64,000 nt of DNA, taken from Achatina immaculata (lineage: Eukaryota; Mollusca; Gastropoda; Stylommatophora; Achatinidae). This document shows positions 41,401-56,400 of the stretch, piece by piece. How positions within the stretch are numbered: position 1 is the first letter of the stretch; each line of letters begins with the position of its first letter. The notes beneath the pieces were generated by a model. It was not told the DNA's origin. It saw nothing but the letters and a program-made list of their open reading frames with translations, and did no database searches. Both the position numbers and the translations under genes were made by a program. The stretch covers positions 8,306,266 through 8,370,265 of the forward strand of contig CM019713.1 of NCBI GenBank assembly GCA_009760885.1, written 5' to 3'.

Positions 41401-44400
41401 ATCAGATTCAGTAGGGCAGACTATCCTGTCAAGAGTCTAGTGACATTCCATATTCTTGTCAGTTTTTTTATAGATATGTCTTGCTTTGTTTGTCTGTTTT
41501 TTTATGCCAAGTGTTTTCAAAGTGGCAGATTTTTAAAACTTACTGCATGTTTCCTCTATCTGCCAAGTGTGAGAGACAAATATTCAGTAAAGGTAAATCC
41601 TCATTTCCATGCCATTAACTCTTCCCATGCCACAGAAAAAAATGCGGACATTCCCATCTGTGCCACACAAAAAGTGCAGGTCTTGATATGTTTAGGGGGT
41701 ATAGTTGTAAAAGTGAATGTACAAAGTATTTCCACTTTAAAAATATACATATTATGCATGAAAATAGTTGTAAATGTAAGAAGATTTCATAAATGAAGAG
41801 TTTTTTTAGAAAAAAGAAGTAGTGTGATGATTTTAGCTGATAATTGTGTACTGCTTACCATCGGCGATGCCGAGACATACAATGTTTACCATCAGCGATT
41901 TCCAGATCTACTTAAATTTTCATCCAATCTCATCGTGTGGTGGCATTCTCACTAAAACAATGTCTGAAGTAACCTTCTAACTATTTCTTCAGTTATTATG
42001 TCTAGATCTACTTGGGGTATATTCAGGAACGGTGGTCTGGTCATAGGACATGTCTTAAGCCTCCAAAATCACAATAAATATTGAAATTTCTCGGTTAAAA
42101 CATCAATTTCACTTGATTGTTAGCCACGCTTTGGATTGAACTATGAAGGTCCCCAGACATGTGCAGATAAATCGTGTACAATAAAAATTACAATGGTTTT
42201 ACACTGCAACGAAACAAACCTTGCTATAACGAGGATGGCAGACTAACTGGAAGACCTTGCTACAGCGTTGATGGCAGGGAAAGAGTTAAGGCCCATATTT
42301 CCAAGATGATCTGCACATGAAAGTGTGATGTGGTCAGTATCATGCCTGGCCGCATTTATGTCCCCGGATTTCTATGGTACCCACTTTTAGAGCCTGGATA
42401 GACCTTGGGGCCTTTTTGGTGTGGTGGTACCAGAAAAATAATCCAGTATTTCATAATCTGCCTTAATATACAGTATATTTGATTTAAGCAAATGTAATAC
42501 CAAAATATTCACTAAGTGTAGTATCGTTACTATGGACAGTTGTTTTATTTTTTTTTTTTTTTTTGGTACTAGTAAACTGAAAAAGCTGTTGATCCAAAGT
42601 GACATTAATGAGTAACATTCTTTTCTAACAATAAAAATTTGTACGAATTTCAGTTGTGAATTTTTAAGACTGATATTACTGTTGAGCCTAAGATTCACTG
42701 ACTTTATTATCTTATATACAAATTTCTGAAACATGTGATTTTGTGGAACTTACAGTGCACTTTTTTAAAAACAATTTTGATGTCATGAATGATCTGAAAT
42801 GTAAATATATGTCAGATTTAATATTCACTTTTTAAAAAAATCATTGTGAAGGGACAAATATAATGATTTTTTACAAATTTGTTTCTGCAGCTGCCAAGAC
42901 CCCAGAATATATCACAAGTTTGAGGAAGGTCCAAGCAGTGGAAGGCAGATCAGCACAGTTTGAGTGCATTGTGTCAGGGAATCCCAGCCCTGATATTCAG
43001 TGGTAAAGTTTGATGCAGTGATTACATTCATATTTATAATAACAGTGCTTGTCTCTCATAGTAATTATTGGCAATTCAGACCCAGCCTTAGGTGCTTCAG
43101 ACATCTTGGTAGGTACTTGCCTCTTTCTTGGAGTTCAGAAAAGAAAAGCTAGGCTGGCTGCTGCCATCTCTTGTCTGAAGGCTGGCTGCTGCCATCTCTT
43201 GTCTGAAGGCTGGCTGCTGCCATCTCTTGTCTGAAGGCTGGCTGCTGCCATCTCTTGTCTGAAGGCTGGCTGCTGCAATCTCTTGTCTGAAGACTGGCTG
43301 CTGCCATCTCTTGTCTGAAGACTGACTGCTGCCATCTCTTGTCTGAAGGCTGGCTGCTGCCATCTCTTGTCTGAAGGCTGGCTGCTGCCATCTCTTGTCT
43401 GAAGGCTGGCTGCTGCCATCTCTTGTCTGAAGGCTGGCTGCTGCAATCTCTTGTCCGAAGGCTGGCTGCTGCTATCTCTTGTCTGAAGGCTGGCTGCTGC
43501 CATCTCTTGTCTGAAGACTGACTGCTGCCATCTCTTGTCTGAAGGCTGGCTGCTGCCATCTCTTGTCTGAAGGCTGGCTGCTGCCATCTCTTGTCTGAAG
43601 GCTGGCTGCTGCAATCTCTTGTCCGAAGGCTGGCTGCTGCTATCTCTTGTCTGAAGGCTGGCTGCTGCCATCTCTTGTCTGAAGACTGACTGCTGCCAGA
43701 TGTACATACGGACATAAGTTTATACAGACATATATTCATATATAAACATACACATATATGAAAATGCTGTCATTAATATGTCAGAATTCTGGCAAACTTT
43801 CTGTTACAGGTACAAAGGAGTGCGTGAGATTTTTGACAATGACAAGTATGAGATTATCTCAGAAGGCGATAAACAGATCTTAGTGATAAAGAATGTCTAC
43901 GGGGAAGATGCAGATGAGTATTCAATTCGTGCCACTAACAGAGGAGGAAGTCGTGTGTCCAGGGCTGAACTGGAAATCAGATGTAAGAAATCTTTAATAT
44001 GATAAAACTCAACAAACTGTGTTATGATATAACTCAACAAAAACTCAACAAACTGTATTATGATATAACTCAACAAACTATATTATGATATAACTCAACA
44101 AAGTAGATGGTTAGCTTGCAGATATATAACACCTGAAAGTCTAATGTCATAAGATATTTAGCTTCATTGTTTTAAACAAGCAGGATTTACCTAAGTTATA
44201 CATATAAGATCTGAATGTCTGATGTAGTAAGAAATTTAGTTTTACCATTACAACCAGACAACATTCAGAGACTTTACAAAAGCTTGTACTTTTTAACTTG
44301 TGGTTTAAATAAACAATTTAACAATTTAACATATCAGATATAGGGCAGTGCATGAAACATCACACACACAAAAGTATGAATTTTCAGTTCAGATATTTCA

Positions 44401-47400
44401 AATTTTGTGATGAGTATCTTTACTTCATGCATGGTTCAGTTGATGGCAGAATGTGTTTAATATGTCCAACTTGTTACTTGTTGGAGTATAACCTCAAGAT
44501 GATGAACTTTCACGTCTACAACTACTCTGCAACACAGTTCCTCTGTCAATCCTTGGAGAAAAGTCATGAGGGCTGCTGGCAGCTGCATTACGTTTTCCAG
44601 TTTATTGGACTAGACTTTCTCCTTGATATAATCCTACAAGAAAAAAGTCACATGGATTAATATCACAGCTGTACGGTGACCACTGTTCCCTCTAAGCTGC
44701 GTGGCCATGCACAGAAAAAAATCATACAGCGCACAAAATTTTTAAACAGCGCAAGTGAAACTGTTACTTGTACTTTCCAGTTTAGTTCCATGACATTTGC
44801 CATTAGTTTCTGAAGCACTGTAATTTTGTACAGAAACTGAACTTGGCAGAAGCAGTTCTGGTGGATTTAGTGGGACTTCCGAGACAAAGTCACTCTCACT
44901 CTCACAGCCTCAATATTCTCTGCAATATGGACTATGGTGGTACGGGACTGTTTTTCTCTCCAGAATAGGGCCATCAGTTTCAAATTTTGCAGCCAGTCTC
45001 TATGCAGGGAAACCACCATGCATGAAAATCAACACGAAATCATTCCTGTGTCCAAGTTACAGTCTTTGTTTCTGCGTGAACACCACCATTTTCACCTTCT
45101 GTTACAGCATCAACCATCCCTTCTCCGCCATGTTTAACAAACTAATGTAGGTGACATCAACAAGTGCAGTCATCTACCAAACTATATATGAAATAAAGGT
45201 ACTTGTCACAAAGTTTGGAACTTTTGAACCAAAAATTAAAAATTGTGTTAAACATTTTCAGTGTGTGACATTTTGTGCCCCGCCCTGTACATACATGTCT
45301 GTCAAGCAAGAATATTTCTGTATGTCTTCGAACTTCATCTATGCAAAGATGAAGTAATATCTTTCAAGAGTATCAGCATCTGTCTCGGTTCGATATTTCA
45401 AAGCCTTTAAATGGCCAGCTTCAGTTAAAACATTTCATGTCAAGCAGTATTATTTATCTTATCTTCATATCCATCCTCAGATAGGAATTTGATCACACTA
45501 CAGGAAGATGATGAATATTTAGAATGTAATTTTGTTTTACAGCACCTCCAAGGATCAACGTCCCGCCACGATTCCGAGATGTCTGTACATTTGAAAAAGG
45601 AGAGAATGTGGTGTTGAAGATTCCTTTCACTGGTAACCCCAGGCCTACTGTTAAATGGATAAGAGATAATGATGAAGTCAGGGGAGCAAGGTAGGTGTTG
45701 TCAGAAATATATAGATGGCAAAGTAAACCACAATCATAGAGTTCTGTGGTCTGAAAAATAACTGTTCTACTGAGAAATTGATCTGATAACTATTTAATGA
45801 AGAAACAGCTACAGTAAAAAAATCAGTGGCTTTAATCCATACAGTTCTGCCGGAACATTGATAGATAACTCAGCGGCATTATGTCTTTCATTGATTTATA
45901 CAGTAAATTCTAGATTTTGTTCAAAACCAGGTAGGCATTTTTAAAAAAAATTCTCTTTGTTATATTATGTTGACTGACAGTTACAGTCCAGTGCGTCATC
46001 TCAGTTTAATCCTTATCTTACATGAATGAAATGTAGAATTCTGACAGTGTACTCCATGAGTGACTGAACATGCAGATTCATGAAGTTAGAATGACATATT
46101 GTTTGATCCTGAGGCAGAAATTAAGGGCCTGGAGAAGAACTGTCAACTTCAGTCCTAGTAATTGGGCTTGAGATTTTGCATCACTTGAAAGCTGAAGGGA
46201 AAAGGAACAGATGCACATTCTTATTTATGCATTCTTCTTGTTTTTTTTCAAAGGTTATTTTATGCAGACCAAACTATGCCCTAATTTTGGATTCAAAGTT
46301 GTTGATTTACTGAAGTTAGTCTTTTTTTTTTTTTTAGTTTATTGACATAAGATTTTAAACCACCCCTTTATTGTGCTATATAAGCTGTACTGTGCTATTT
46401 TGTAATAAAATTTCATGTTTAATTCTGTTTAGTTTCTCAGATTCAGTTCTAGAATAATAAGTTGTCTTATCATTAACTGAAGCATGTCACTTTTCTTCAC
46501 CATCAAAACAGGTTCCACACAGAGGCCACAGAACGCCATGCTATCCTCACAATTAAAGATGCAAGCAAAATGGATGATGGACCATACAGACTGGTACTGG
46601 AAAATGACTTGGGCTCAGACTCAGCAGTTCTTAAAGTTCAAGTCAATGGTGAGCAATAGACATTAAGTAATGAGCTGAGAAATTCATGGAGAGTACAAGA
46701 TTTATGGTCAACCAACAAAGAGCAGGTGTCATCAGTTACTGTATGCTGAAGGAGATACTGAAGTGGATATCAGAGCATCTGTGGATGTGTCCTCAGTACA
46801 TGGATGATGATCCTTCCTAACTAATAAATATTCGTTGCTACAAAAAACAGTTAACAAGTTAAACTGATGATGTAAAATAAATTAAACATAGGCTGTATTA
46901 GGATCACCATCTATGTAGTCCAGACAAGTCGATCGGTACTCTGATAATCCTTAATACATCACTGGATATGCATGGCTGATAACACCAGTACTGTAATGAT
47001 TTTCAGTTCTTGTGTCCTTAACATGGCATTTGTATCCAGCTTCATGATATTTATTAGCAGAGATATGTTACAGTGTGTCAAAATCTTCTGTTATGCTGGG
47101 TAATAATTCATTCATTCAGCTTTCCAAGCCATTGCGGCTCAGTGCTGCAAACAAGACTTGTCTCCATTCCTCTAAGTTCTTAGTCTTCTCCTGCCAATTG
47201 TCCACTCTGAGGACTGGTAAGTCTTCTTCCAGTCTGTCACATCACTATTGTCTTGGTCTGCCTCTTGGTCTGTTTCTGTACTCTACTCTGCTAGGTAATA
47301 ACCCTAAGTAATTTTCTGCTAAACAGATAGTCATGCCTGTAATCTGAATTGAGAGATATTAAGTATAATCAATCAAACAGAGAGAAAACAAAACCGTTTT

Positions 47401-50400
47401 GAAAATATATAAACAGATAAAATGTGATAATGGTAATTTATGCTTTATTTTTAGTTGTGAAACCTAGAATTATGGCAATATAATCTAACAGCCTGCAAAT
47501 GAAAGCAAGAACATTCTGCATATTTTATGAAGTAATACTGACTTGGTCATTTTGACAACAGTTAAGACAGAAAACAAGTTATGATTTTACAGAGAAAAGC
47601 CTTTAATTGGAAAACATATATCAAAGATATTTAGTCACAGAGCTTACATATGTGGATAATAAAAATGGTTCCAAATGATGAGGTAAAAGTTCATTACAAA
47701 AATTAGTTTAAAATTATACACGATTTCTTCTTCCTCTTTGAGCATTCTCAGAAATTAAGTTGGTTACCTTTGCAAATGCGGCTATCTACCTGAGGCTGTT
47801 GACATTGCCATATAGCTTTACCTGTATTGTTATTGATGATGGTTATGTTTTGCTCCTCATATTCAAGACAGTCTTACTGGTCTGTCATTTTTTTCCAGTG
47901 CCACAGCTGCACTCATCAGTTGTGCCTTTCTTTGGCTTGTTATGCATATAAAGTCTAATTCTGTTATGACCTTTGTGGAGTCTGAAGATGTGTGAGATCA
48001 ACATTTTGGCTGGATGCTTGTGAAAGCAAGTTGTAGATGAAGTTGGAGATCCATAGTAGCCAACCTGCCTTGAAGTCAAAATCATAAGATGATTGTTCTC
48101 ATTTGCTATTGATATAATTTTCCTAATCCATTGTAAATGAAATATCACAGATCGTCCAGACCCACCAAGGTTCCCTGTTGTTGAGAACATCAGAGATGAC
48201 TCAGTTGTTTTGTCCTGGAAGCCACCTCTCAATGATGGGGGGAGCTTCATCACAGAATATGTGATAGAGAGACGAGAACCTCCTAGTGAGAAGTGGATCA
48301 GAGTGGCTTCTACAAGGTAAGTTTATGTGTGTGTATGTTATTTTTTTTACTCTGTAACAGTATACGAGAATATTTGGTGAACAGATCTCATTCATAACCC
48401 TACTGGTCATATCTCAGAGCAGCAGGTTTATGTATGGTTTGCTATATTTTATATATAAACAAAGGTCAGATTCACATTTCCATGCCACTGGCACACTGGG
48501 GAAACAGTGTTAGGCCTGTATTTCCATGACCTTCAACACATGAAAGTGTGATGTGGTCAGTATCACACCTGGCTGCATTTACATTTCTCAATTTCTCTGT
48601 TACTCATTTTTACAGCCTAGGTGGACCCCAAGGCTTTTTTGATGCATGTATCAGAAAAAAATCCCACTGCTGGGACTTGAACCTGGTACCACCGGATTAG
48701 TAAGCCCTAACCACTCAGCTAGCTAGGCTGCCATGTATTGATGTAAATTGTTTCTTGCAATAGTTGTACACAATTAATTAAGGCTTAATCTGTTATGCTT
48801 CTCCCTACCCACCCATGCACACATGCTGCAGATAGAGAGAGAGAGAGAGAGAGAATGAGAGAGTAATTTATGAATTTTTTCAACATTTAACAGTGAAATT
48901 AATGTGTGTAATAAGAGAATTTTCCATTCCTTTACCTGTATCAGTGTTGGTTAAAAAAGCATCTAATACAAAGTGATCACGCTAGGATTTTATTGAAACC
49001 AGTATAATTATACATGTCTTTCACCTTACATGAAGTAATTTCCTAAATACCAGTTCTCTATACAACATTTGGTCCTTTATATTTTTTTTTTTGTAAATGT
49101 AAAATTAAACATACTTTACACATGCCAGCAGAAAGTAAATATTCATGTAGAATTTCTGTTATTAGCTTATTTTCATTGAAATTTAATCTTTACAAAGTCA
49201 AAACTGGTAGATTCTCCTTCATACACATTAATCATCATCATCATACTGGTCTGATTATCCTCTAACAGATTTTGCTAGTTGCTTTTACTTGTTTTTTGAT
49301 AATATAAACCAGTTACAGTAACCAGCGACCAGTTTTTCTTGTTTTTTATAGGAAATTTACTAGTAATTGCCAGTTAATATGATCACTGGATATGTGTAAA
49401 TTAATAAAACTTAAAATAGGTTTCTCATTCACTTTTAGCTCATATTTAAACTAAATGAAAATTAATTCAGTTATGTCTTTATATCACAGTGAATTGTTTC
49501 TTCACTTAGGTTCAACTTCCATAATGTGACAGGACTGTCCCCCAACAAAGAGTACTCGTTCCGTGTGTTCGCAGACAACTTTTATGGCCGCAGTGAGCCT
49601 TGTGAGCCTACAGCTCCAGTCAAGACAGAGGAGCCAGAGTCCGTGCGGAAGAAGAAACAACTAGAAGGTAACGATCTGACTTCATAGAATTTATCAAATT
49701 TTTTTGTTTGGTTCTACACCACATCTGTAAATGACTGGCTTTTCATTAGCTTATTTTGTTCCTGAAAAGCTGTTATCAGTTTGTTTTTGGTTTTCTTTTG
49801 GTGTTTTTTTTTTAAATTCCAAGCGAAAAATCCTAAGAAAATGAAGACAAAAAAAAGGTAACATTTTGTTGGTTGCCTTGAGTAAACAGCTTACTTTTTT
49901 TGAGCATATAATAACACATTCATATAGATCAGCATTCTTGAAGCCTAGATCTCATAAACAATTTTCATATCCCATATAATGTGTTAGGATACTTTATCTG
50001 CAGCAGAGAGCCTTAATGGCTCATTTATGTTAGTAACAAAAGGTAAAATCCCCATTTCCATGCCATTAAGCCTTATTTGGGATATAGTGTTAGCCCCATG
50101 TTTCCAAGACAGTCGGCACATGAAAGTGTGATGTGGTCAGTATCACACTTGGGAGCATTTACCTTCCCAGATTTCTCTTATATACTCATTTTTAGAGGCT
50201 GGGTGAACTCCTGGGCCATTTTTTGATGTGGTGGCACCAAGAAAAAATCCACACTGCTGAGACTTGAACCTGGTGCCACTGGTTTAGTAAACCAAGTGCC
50301 TAACCACCCAGCCAACCAGGACACCTTTATTTTGGCAGTGCAAAGAATAATTCATTTTTTTATTAAATTATTATTATTTATGGCAGTATTAAAATAAAGA

Positions 50401-53400
50401 CCACTCATTTTTGTGTTGCCAAATAATTAATATTCGTTCTAAGTAGGAGACCAATCATTCATAACAGTCTTCTGCAATTTTGTGTGTGTGTGTGAAGATG
50501 ATTTGCAGCACTGGATTAGTTGAAACATATAAACATAAAAAAAACTGGAAAAAAATTTTTAGTAAGAGTGCAGTGTGAGACCTTTCTTATATAAATATTG
50601 GGGGGAAAAAGTATATTATCCTAAAATATAGTTTTACCTTTGAAGTGATACATTTCAGAACTTCTTACTTGGTACAGGTGATTGTAATTACTTGTTACTT
50701 GCTAAGGTGATTGTAATTATTCTTCAGATATTCATTTAGTTTTCTTGTTATTTCAGATGAATTTGGTCGCAGAATCAGAGGCAGATATGATGGTCCAAAG
50801 ATTAATGACTATGACAAATTCTGTAAGTTTGATTTGTAATTACTTTGATCCTGTCTGTTATAACAGTGATATAGAAAGGTTTTATTTGGCTTCAGTTAGT
50901 TACCATAGGCATCATCATCATTTTTTTTATGATTGCAATTGTGGAATCATATTACTCTTTTTTTTCTGTAATGAAATTTTAAAATGTAGATCCTGAATTT
51001 TTAGAGTTTTTACATTTTATTAAAATATTCCTGTTCTATCTTATTTCTCTTGGATTCCACATTCAATTCATCAAGAGTTTCACTTGTGTGGACAATAATA
51101 TATTTTCATAATTGCAATATTGACTGTAGAATTAAACTGAACAACTTCATAAACTTATCACCACTGAGTTCATTTACATCTTCACTCTTAATGTCAGTTG
51201 GAGAAGTTCATAAACAGTTTTACAGCATGCGTATAATTTGGTATAGTGCTCCACTCAGTGATACAGAAGTACAGACATAAAACAAGAAAATGGAGGCAGA
51301 AAACTGAGGCCCTTTTAATGTGAAAACACAGGAAAATAGGCATATGATTTGGATTTCTTTTTTCATTGTTCACTCACACATGGACAACAATCTCTCTCAC
51401 AAATGTGGCAGTTTGTCTCAGGTTTTCAGCATCACCGTAGAGCTTCTCTTGTCTTTGGCCTGAGTGGATTGTGTAGCTGGCAACTCTGGAGGACGTGATG
51501 TGGTGTCTAGTGCTCTTTCCTGCAGGCACATAGGTTGACTAGGCCAATTTTCAGCTTCTGGTGTCTCAGTCTGCAATTTCCTGTTCTTAGAATATTATCA
51601 CTTGGTCATTTCTTGAGAATTTTTATTAATCATATATTTTGGACAAAGAGAATACCCAGACAGCTGAAACTGAAAATGGAAATAATGAATGACATAAGAA
51701 CCTGACAGTGAAAATATTTCAGCTATATTGAGATATATAAAGGTATATTTTTTTTAAAAACATGTTTGAGAGAAAAGTTGAAGGAGAAGAAGCAAAATGA
51801 TAATTGTGTTGCAGATGAATGAACAAAATAGTGCCATGAAAGCAGTCTAAATATCCATTGCAACCAACATTCTGTGTGTGCATTTATAACCTATCCATGG
51901 CACATGATAATGATGATAATGCTGGTGATGGTTATATCCCTGTATAAAAGAAGAATTTCTTAGATCAAACTTTAAAAAAAAAAAAGATAATTTAATATTT
52001 GTAGAAAAAAAAACAAGACAAAACAAAACATTTAACCTGATCACGTTATGAAAATGTGTCTTGCATCCACATTTATTATTATATCATTTCACTAGATGAA
52101 GATATCTGGAAGAAGTATGTCCCACAACCTGTTGAAGTCAAACAGGGAAGTGTATACGATTATTATGACATCCTTGAAGAGTTGGGCAGGTAAGAAATCT
52201 GAAACTTTGATCACTTATCTAAACCATTTACTCAGAATTTGGTTAGAACTAGTGGTGTGCTAGCAGTGAGAGATTAATTGTGAAAGGCAACAGGAATAGT
52301 AATAAGACTTGCCATGGTTTAAACAGTCTAATACAGTACAAGACATTTCAAGCTATGGGAAAGTAAATAATCAAAAGAGGGATTTTATTAACTTTCTAAA
52401 GGGAGGAGTTGTTTTTTTTTTCTTTTTTTACTTGTAGGAAAAGTTTTATATAAATTCTGTCAGTTCTAGGTGTGTTACATAAAATAGTTGAACTGAATTA
52501 TTTTATATCAACAAAAAGAGTGTTTGATGGGATGTTTTTCATAAATATTAAATTTTTTTTTAAATTTCATATTTTTAATTTATTTAAAATACCTGGGAGC
52601 TGCACTAGTGCATTGGATTAGTCACACACTTGCTAATCAGGCTACCTGGTTTTGATTTCCACTCATCACAGTGGTGGTCAAATTGTGGCTCACAAAAAAC
52701 TCCCGGGTTTCACACAGCCTCAAGAAAAAAAATGAGATAGAAGAGAAAAGATTCTGCTAGCAGTGGAATTCATGCTGATGTGACACTAGTTGGCAATTTC
52801 TGGTCGGTTTCCAACTAGGCAGTAGAGCATTTATCATTTGACCTTATACAATGACACTGGTTCATGAATCATACCTTGACCATTACTTTTATTTAAAATA
52901 TCTAAAAAAGAAAAAAGAATTTGCCTAGAAATTTCTCTCATACTGAAAAAAATTATTTCAGGATATAATGTAGGCATTGAATCAGTATTTACACCTATAC
53001 TCATGTTTCCTTCGGCTTATATCTTTCAGTGGTGCTTTCGGTGTTGTTCACCGCTGCGTCGAGAAAGCTACAGGGAGAGTATTTGTGGCAAAGTTTATCA
53101 ATACACCCTACCCCTTGGACAAACACACAGTGAAGAATGAGATCTCCATCATGAATCAGCTACATCACCCCAAACTGATCAACCTGCATGATGCTTTTGA
53201 TGACAAATATGAGATGGTACTCATTCTAGAGTTGTAAGTTCAGGTGTTGTTTTTTTTTTGCTGTACTATGCTATGTAGTCTTATTTGTGACAGTCATAAA
53301 CTAAGAAAGAAGCCAGTATATAAGATCAAGCTGTGGCAAAGGAACAGTCCATGGCAAAGTACAACATAATCCAAAATCCTTTTGTAAGTAAAATAGCATA

Positions 53401-56400
53401 CAAGTAATCATTATATGGGAACTGTCATGGTGATGCACATTTGAATGATGAGACAGATGAACAAATGGAATATGTAAGTCTGTATTAATGCTTAGTAAGT
53501 AATTTGGATATGCTGGCTAGAAAGACAACTGGACATGCAATTAGAGCTAACTTACTTCTCCTGTCTCCTTGGAAATGCAAGCTTGATGTTCTTTACAGCT
53601 GATGCAGTGAGGATGTTGAGGCATAACATCATGTTAGACTGGGAGTGGGTTGTGGTGGCCATTTTTTTTTTCAGTCCCTGAATAGAACTAAAAAATTGGT
53701 GCGCAATGCTTATTTAGCAGACTCCAACACCACAAAGACTATGGCAATCCCTGCCCCATAATCCAGGCAACTCCTGTTACTGAGGGTACCAGGAGAGAGA
53801 TTGGACAGGGTCTTGGTCATCTGTGGTTCACCAACCCTGACGCCATCATGTCGGCTATGCGGGTCCTTGACTGCTATATCAGACAGTGTCTTCACCCCTT
53901 ATGCTAATTGACGAAACAGAGGAACAAGATGAACAAGTTTCATTCAGAGTTACTTTCTAGAATGACTACCATGGAAATAGATAGATCATTGAGAATATGA
54001 GACTGTTTATCACCAGCCACTTTTCATGTTGTACTAAAATACCTGAAGTCATAAGAAAATTTATTGTGGTATAATTATATATGCCCATGTGGTTGCAGGA
54101 CCTGGACGTTGATCTGGGGATTTAAAAATATAGCTACTGCTACCTTCATGCATGTCGTACGAGGTGACTAAAGGGGTTGTGCTCAGGGCTAACAACCTTG
54201 TCGTGTAAGATAATTTATCATGTTACAGAAACAGCAATGAATGGCAGAAACTTATTGCGGGATAGACCTCCTGGGTATGAAGCTCATATGGATAATTCTA
54301 TAAAAACATAACTGAAGATAACATCTGCAAGCACAAGTTATTAAAAAATACCCAAAATTTTATGTGAGATTCGGGGGTGAAGACACCCGATAAGGTAATT
54401 GGCGACCCATAGCTGTTATGCCAGTGTCAGGGTTAGCAACCCATAGCTGACCAAGACCCTGTCTCACCTCTCCGTGGTACCCCCAGTAACAGGCATAGCC
54501 TGGCTAATGGGACAGAGATCACCATAGTCCCCATGGTGGTGGAGTCTGCTAAAGAAGCATTACACACCCCCTGCTTTTTAGCTGTACTGCAGGACTGAAA
54601 AAATAGCTGCCATAACCCACTTCCATGCTGATACGATGCTGTGCCTCAACATCCCTACAGCATCAACTGCAAAGAACAGCAGCTCGCAGTTACGGGGAGT
54701 TCGTACAAGTTTTGTAAGATTCAGATATGTTGTAAATTTATTGTAATTTAAAAAAAAAAAAAAAGTAAAATAAAGTTAATCCTGTCATGCCTTAGAGCCA
54801 CTCAATGATAATTCCTAACAATCTGTAAACTGACATTTCAGAATTTGTACAAAAAATTGTGTGCTTTAGCATTCTTTTGGTTATTTTAATTTAATAAGAA
54901 AGGAAAATAGATTATCAGTTTTCATAACTTTCTTTTTTCTGTGCATGATGAACAATTGCTGTTGACTATACAATTTAAAGTATACAAGATGATAATAATA
55001 CTGCAGAACATTGGCTTTTATTCTGAGAAATATTTACTAACAAGAACTCAACACAATGTGAAAAAGAATGATACTCTAATTTTCCTCATGTGTTAAGGTG
55101 AAATTGATGATTTATAATTTGTTTATTGTTTTAAATTTTTGTTGATATAACCTTGTATTAAAGATTACACAAGTTGCTTTCAATTTTGCAGCCTGTCCGG
55201 AGGGGAACTTTTTGATCGTATTGCGGCAGAAGACTACAAAATGTCAGAGGCTGAAGTGATCAACTACATGCGCCAGGCTTGTGAAGGTCTCAAACACATG
55301 CATGAGCACAGCATTGTACATCTGGACATCAAGGTATATTTGTCAGCAGAAACTTTTTCTCTATAATTTCTTCTCTTATGGAAGAGTTTGGAGGACAGTG
55401 TTTACATGCGTTTAAAAATATACCTAAATTGGAGTAGTATAGTAACACATAATAGAAATGCCTAGAGAAAGATCTAAAGATTCTATTTAAAAAAAAACTA
55501 ACATGTATGAACATTATCTACACCATATTTTAATTGAATGCTTATGGAGGTGCCACAAGTTTTTCTGTGAATGTTATTATAAACTGTTTGACAGTTACTT
55601 ACAAAATTAACATTTGGTTGGCAGGAAACTCTGTTGTAGAGACGAAAATAACACAATTCTTCAGATTATCACAGAAGTTACCCCCCTCTCCCAATAATAC
55701 ATTTCAGCCCTTTAAACTTCTGACACTCTAAGAGGTGTAGGCCCCTCTAGGTCATGACTCCCAGAGGTCTGTGGTTGTCATTTGTTGTTATTATTACTAT
55801 TTCCATTATTAGTTACATCTGAAAGCTGCTACCTTCATCTCATCTTCTTGTGCCCATGGAAGTTTGTCTGCAATAGGTCACCAGCTTGTTCTGACCTCGC
55901 TTTTGAAATGCACCAAGACAGGCTGAATCTAGTCCATCTCTTTATTGTCCATCCATCAATATCATTATTGTTCTCTTACCTTGTTTTTTTTTTTTTTAAT
56001 CATTCAACTTTTCTTTCAAGTTGTGGTTTTCATTATCATATATTAATCCTTTTGATATGGCCAAAATAGTTGTCTAGTTCTTATGGTTTTCATTATTTCA
56101 CTTTTCATTTTCAACTGATTTAGTATTTCTTTATCTTTTATGCTGGTGGAATACATCCCATTTTTCTGCATACTCACACTTCAGGGGCCTCATTTTTCTT
56201 TTCTGTTTTGTTACTTACTGTAATACACAATGGAGGAGTATAGGATATCCAAACCATTTAACAGCTTTACCCTAGACCTGAAAATATGAGCATTCAAAAT
56301 GTTACCAAAGAAAGCATGTTTGTCTCTCTAGTCAAACAAATCATGAGCAGAACAATTGATAGTTTCAGATATCTGAACATCATAAAGTTAATGGCAGAAA

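Noticed and set aside
43135..43739. Long overlapping minus-strand open frames rich in Gln, Ser and Ala
   Set aside because: They are the three frames of a 28-bp satellite lacking stop codons, not a gene.
49824..49857. Possible micro-exon reading AKNPKKMKTKK between AG and GTAACA
   Set aside because: The basic residues fit the linker, but at 34 bases it would shift the frame and give a stop in the exon at 50757. The direct junction 49667/50757 is in frame and gives a proper twitchin linker.
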